Positions 63,961 through 64,000 of a DNA stretch of 64,000 bases are shown piece after piece. The position numbers were made by a program, and so were the translations under genes. The stretch comes from Haemaphysalis longicornis (Eukaryota > Arthropoda > Arachnida > Ixodida > Ixodidae): the NCBI GenBank assembly GCA_013339765.2, contig CM023454.1, positions 139,231,942-139,295,941 of the forward strand, in the 5' to 3' direction. How positions within the stretch are numbered: position 1 is the first letter of the stretch; each line of letters opens with the position of its first letter. The notes below the pieces were generated by a model. The model ran no database searches. It saw nothing but the letters and a program-made list of their open reading frames with translations, and was not told the DNA's origin.

Positions 63961-64000
63961 TGCAGGAATATGTACCCTAGGTCTATGCTAGGCCAACATC

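Noticed and set aside
1..64000. Bacterial or phage features, CRISPR arrays, operons
   Set aside because: No ribosome-binding-site/ORF runs, no spaced repeats of CRISPR type; the content is eukaryotic retroelements throughout.

Overview
What it is. The window reads as intergenic or intronic DNA from a large, repeat-rich arthropod genome, most likely a hard tick. That is an inference from the element types: I/jockey-superfamily, CR1 and RTE LINEs, Ty3/gypsy and BEL/Pao LTR elements, and a tRNA-derived SINE like those I remember from ixodid ticks. No database could be searched. I found no convincing host gene, rRNA, tRNA gene, CRISPR array or bacterial operon. Nearly every readable stretch is transposon-derived, and almost every ORF is broken. 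The exception is a 312-codon CR1 ORF1 at 50870-51808 (minus). A 100-base N gap lies at 6321-6420.

Layout, left. 1-2348: CR1 copy A1, inserted in Gypsy-1 (2349-4938, minus). 5400-6320: I-clade 3' end (minus). 7865-13010: LINE J1 (plus), split by an RTE (10549-12511, minus) that itself carries a SINE (11485-11680). 15480-18560: I-2 (plus). 21532-21920: three direct repeats followed by a TATA/initiator-like site. 22630-23000: RTE fragment. 23870-26653 and 30958-31985: two pieces of minus-strand gypsy pol, separated by a segment that starts and ends with the same GGCCG-rich repeat and holds a CR1 fragment and a complete SINE. 31986-34451: BEL-1. 34452-38602: Gypsy-4.

Layout, right. From 38603 to 63403 the sequence is one set of nested insertions. 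An I-clade LINE (I-3, minus) is split by LINE J2 (41881-62626, plus; 14-bp target duplication). J2 is split by a complete CR1 (CR1-E, 46318-61355, minus). CR1-E is split three times: by CR1-C (47354-52194, minus), by an RTE 3' end (52531-52845, plus) and by CR1 copy A2 (54113-59191, plus). CR1-C carries a Tc1/mariner-like MITE (50058-50272). A2 carries a small BEL element (56065-58135) with two nearly identical LTRs. The order of insertion can be read directly.

How the parts relate. These are independent selfish elements, not a pathway. The most interesting shared design is at the 5' ends of the two full-length CR1s. Each starts with a 51-70 bp leader that is repeated 233-306 bp further in, and a TATA box lies 30-32 bp upstream of the inner copy. 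The outer copy starts exactly at the element's terminus. This looks like a promoter-carrying 5' terminal repeat and is the main candidate for an undescribed mechanism.
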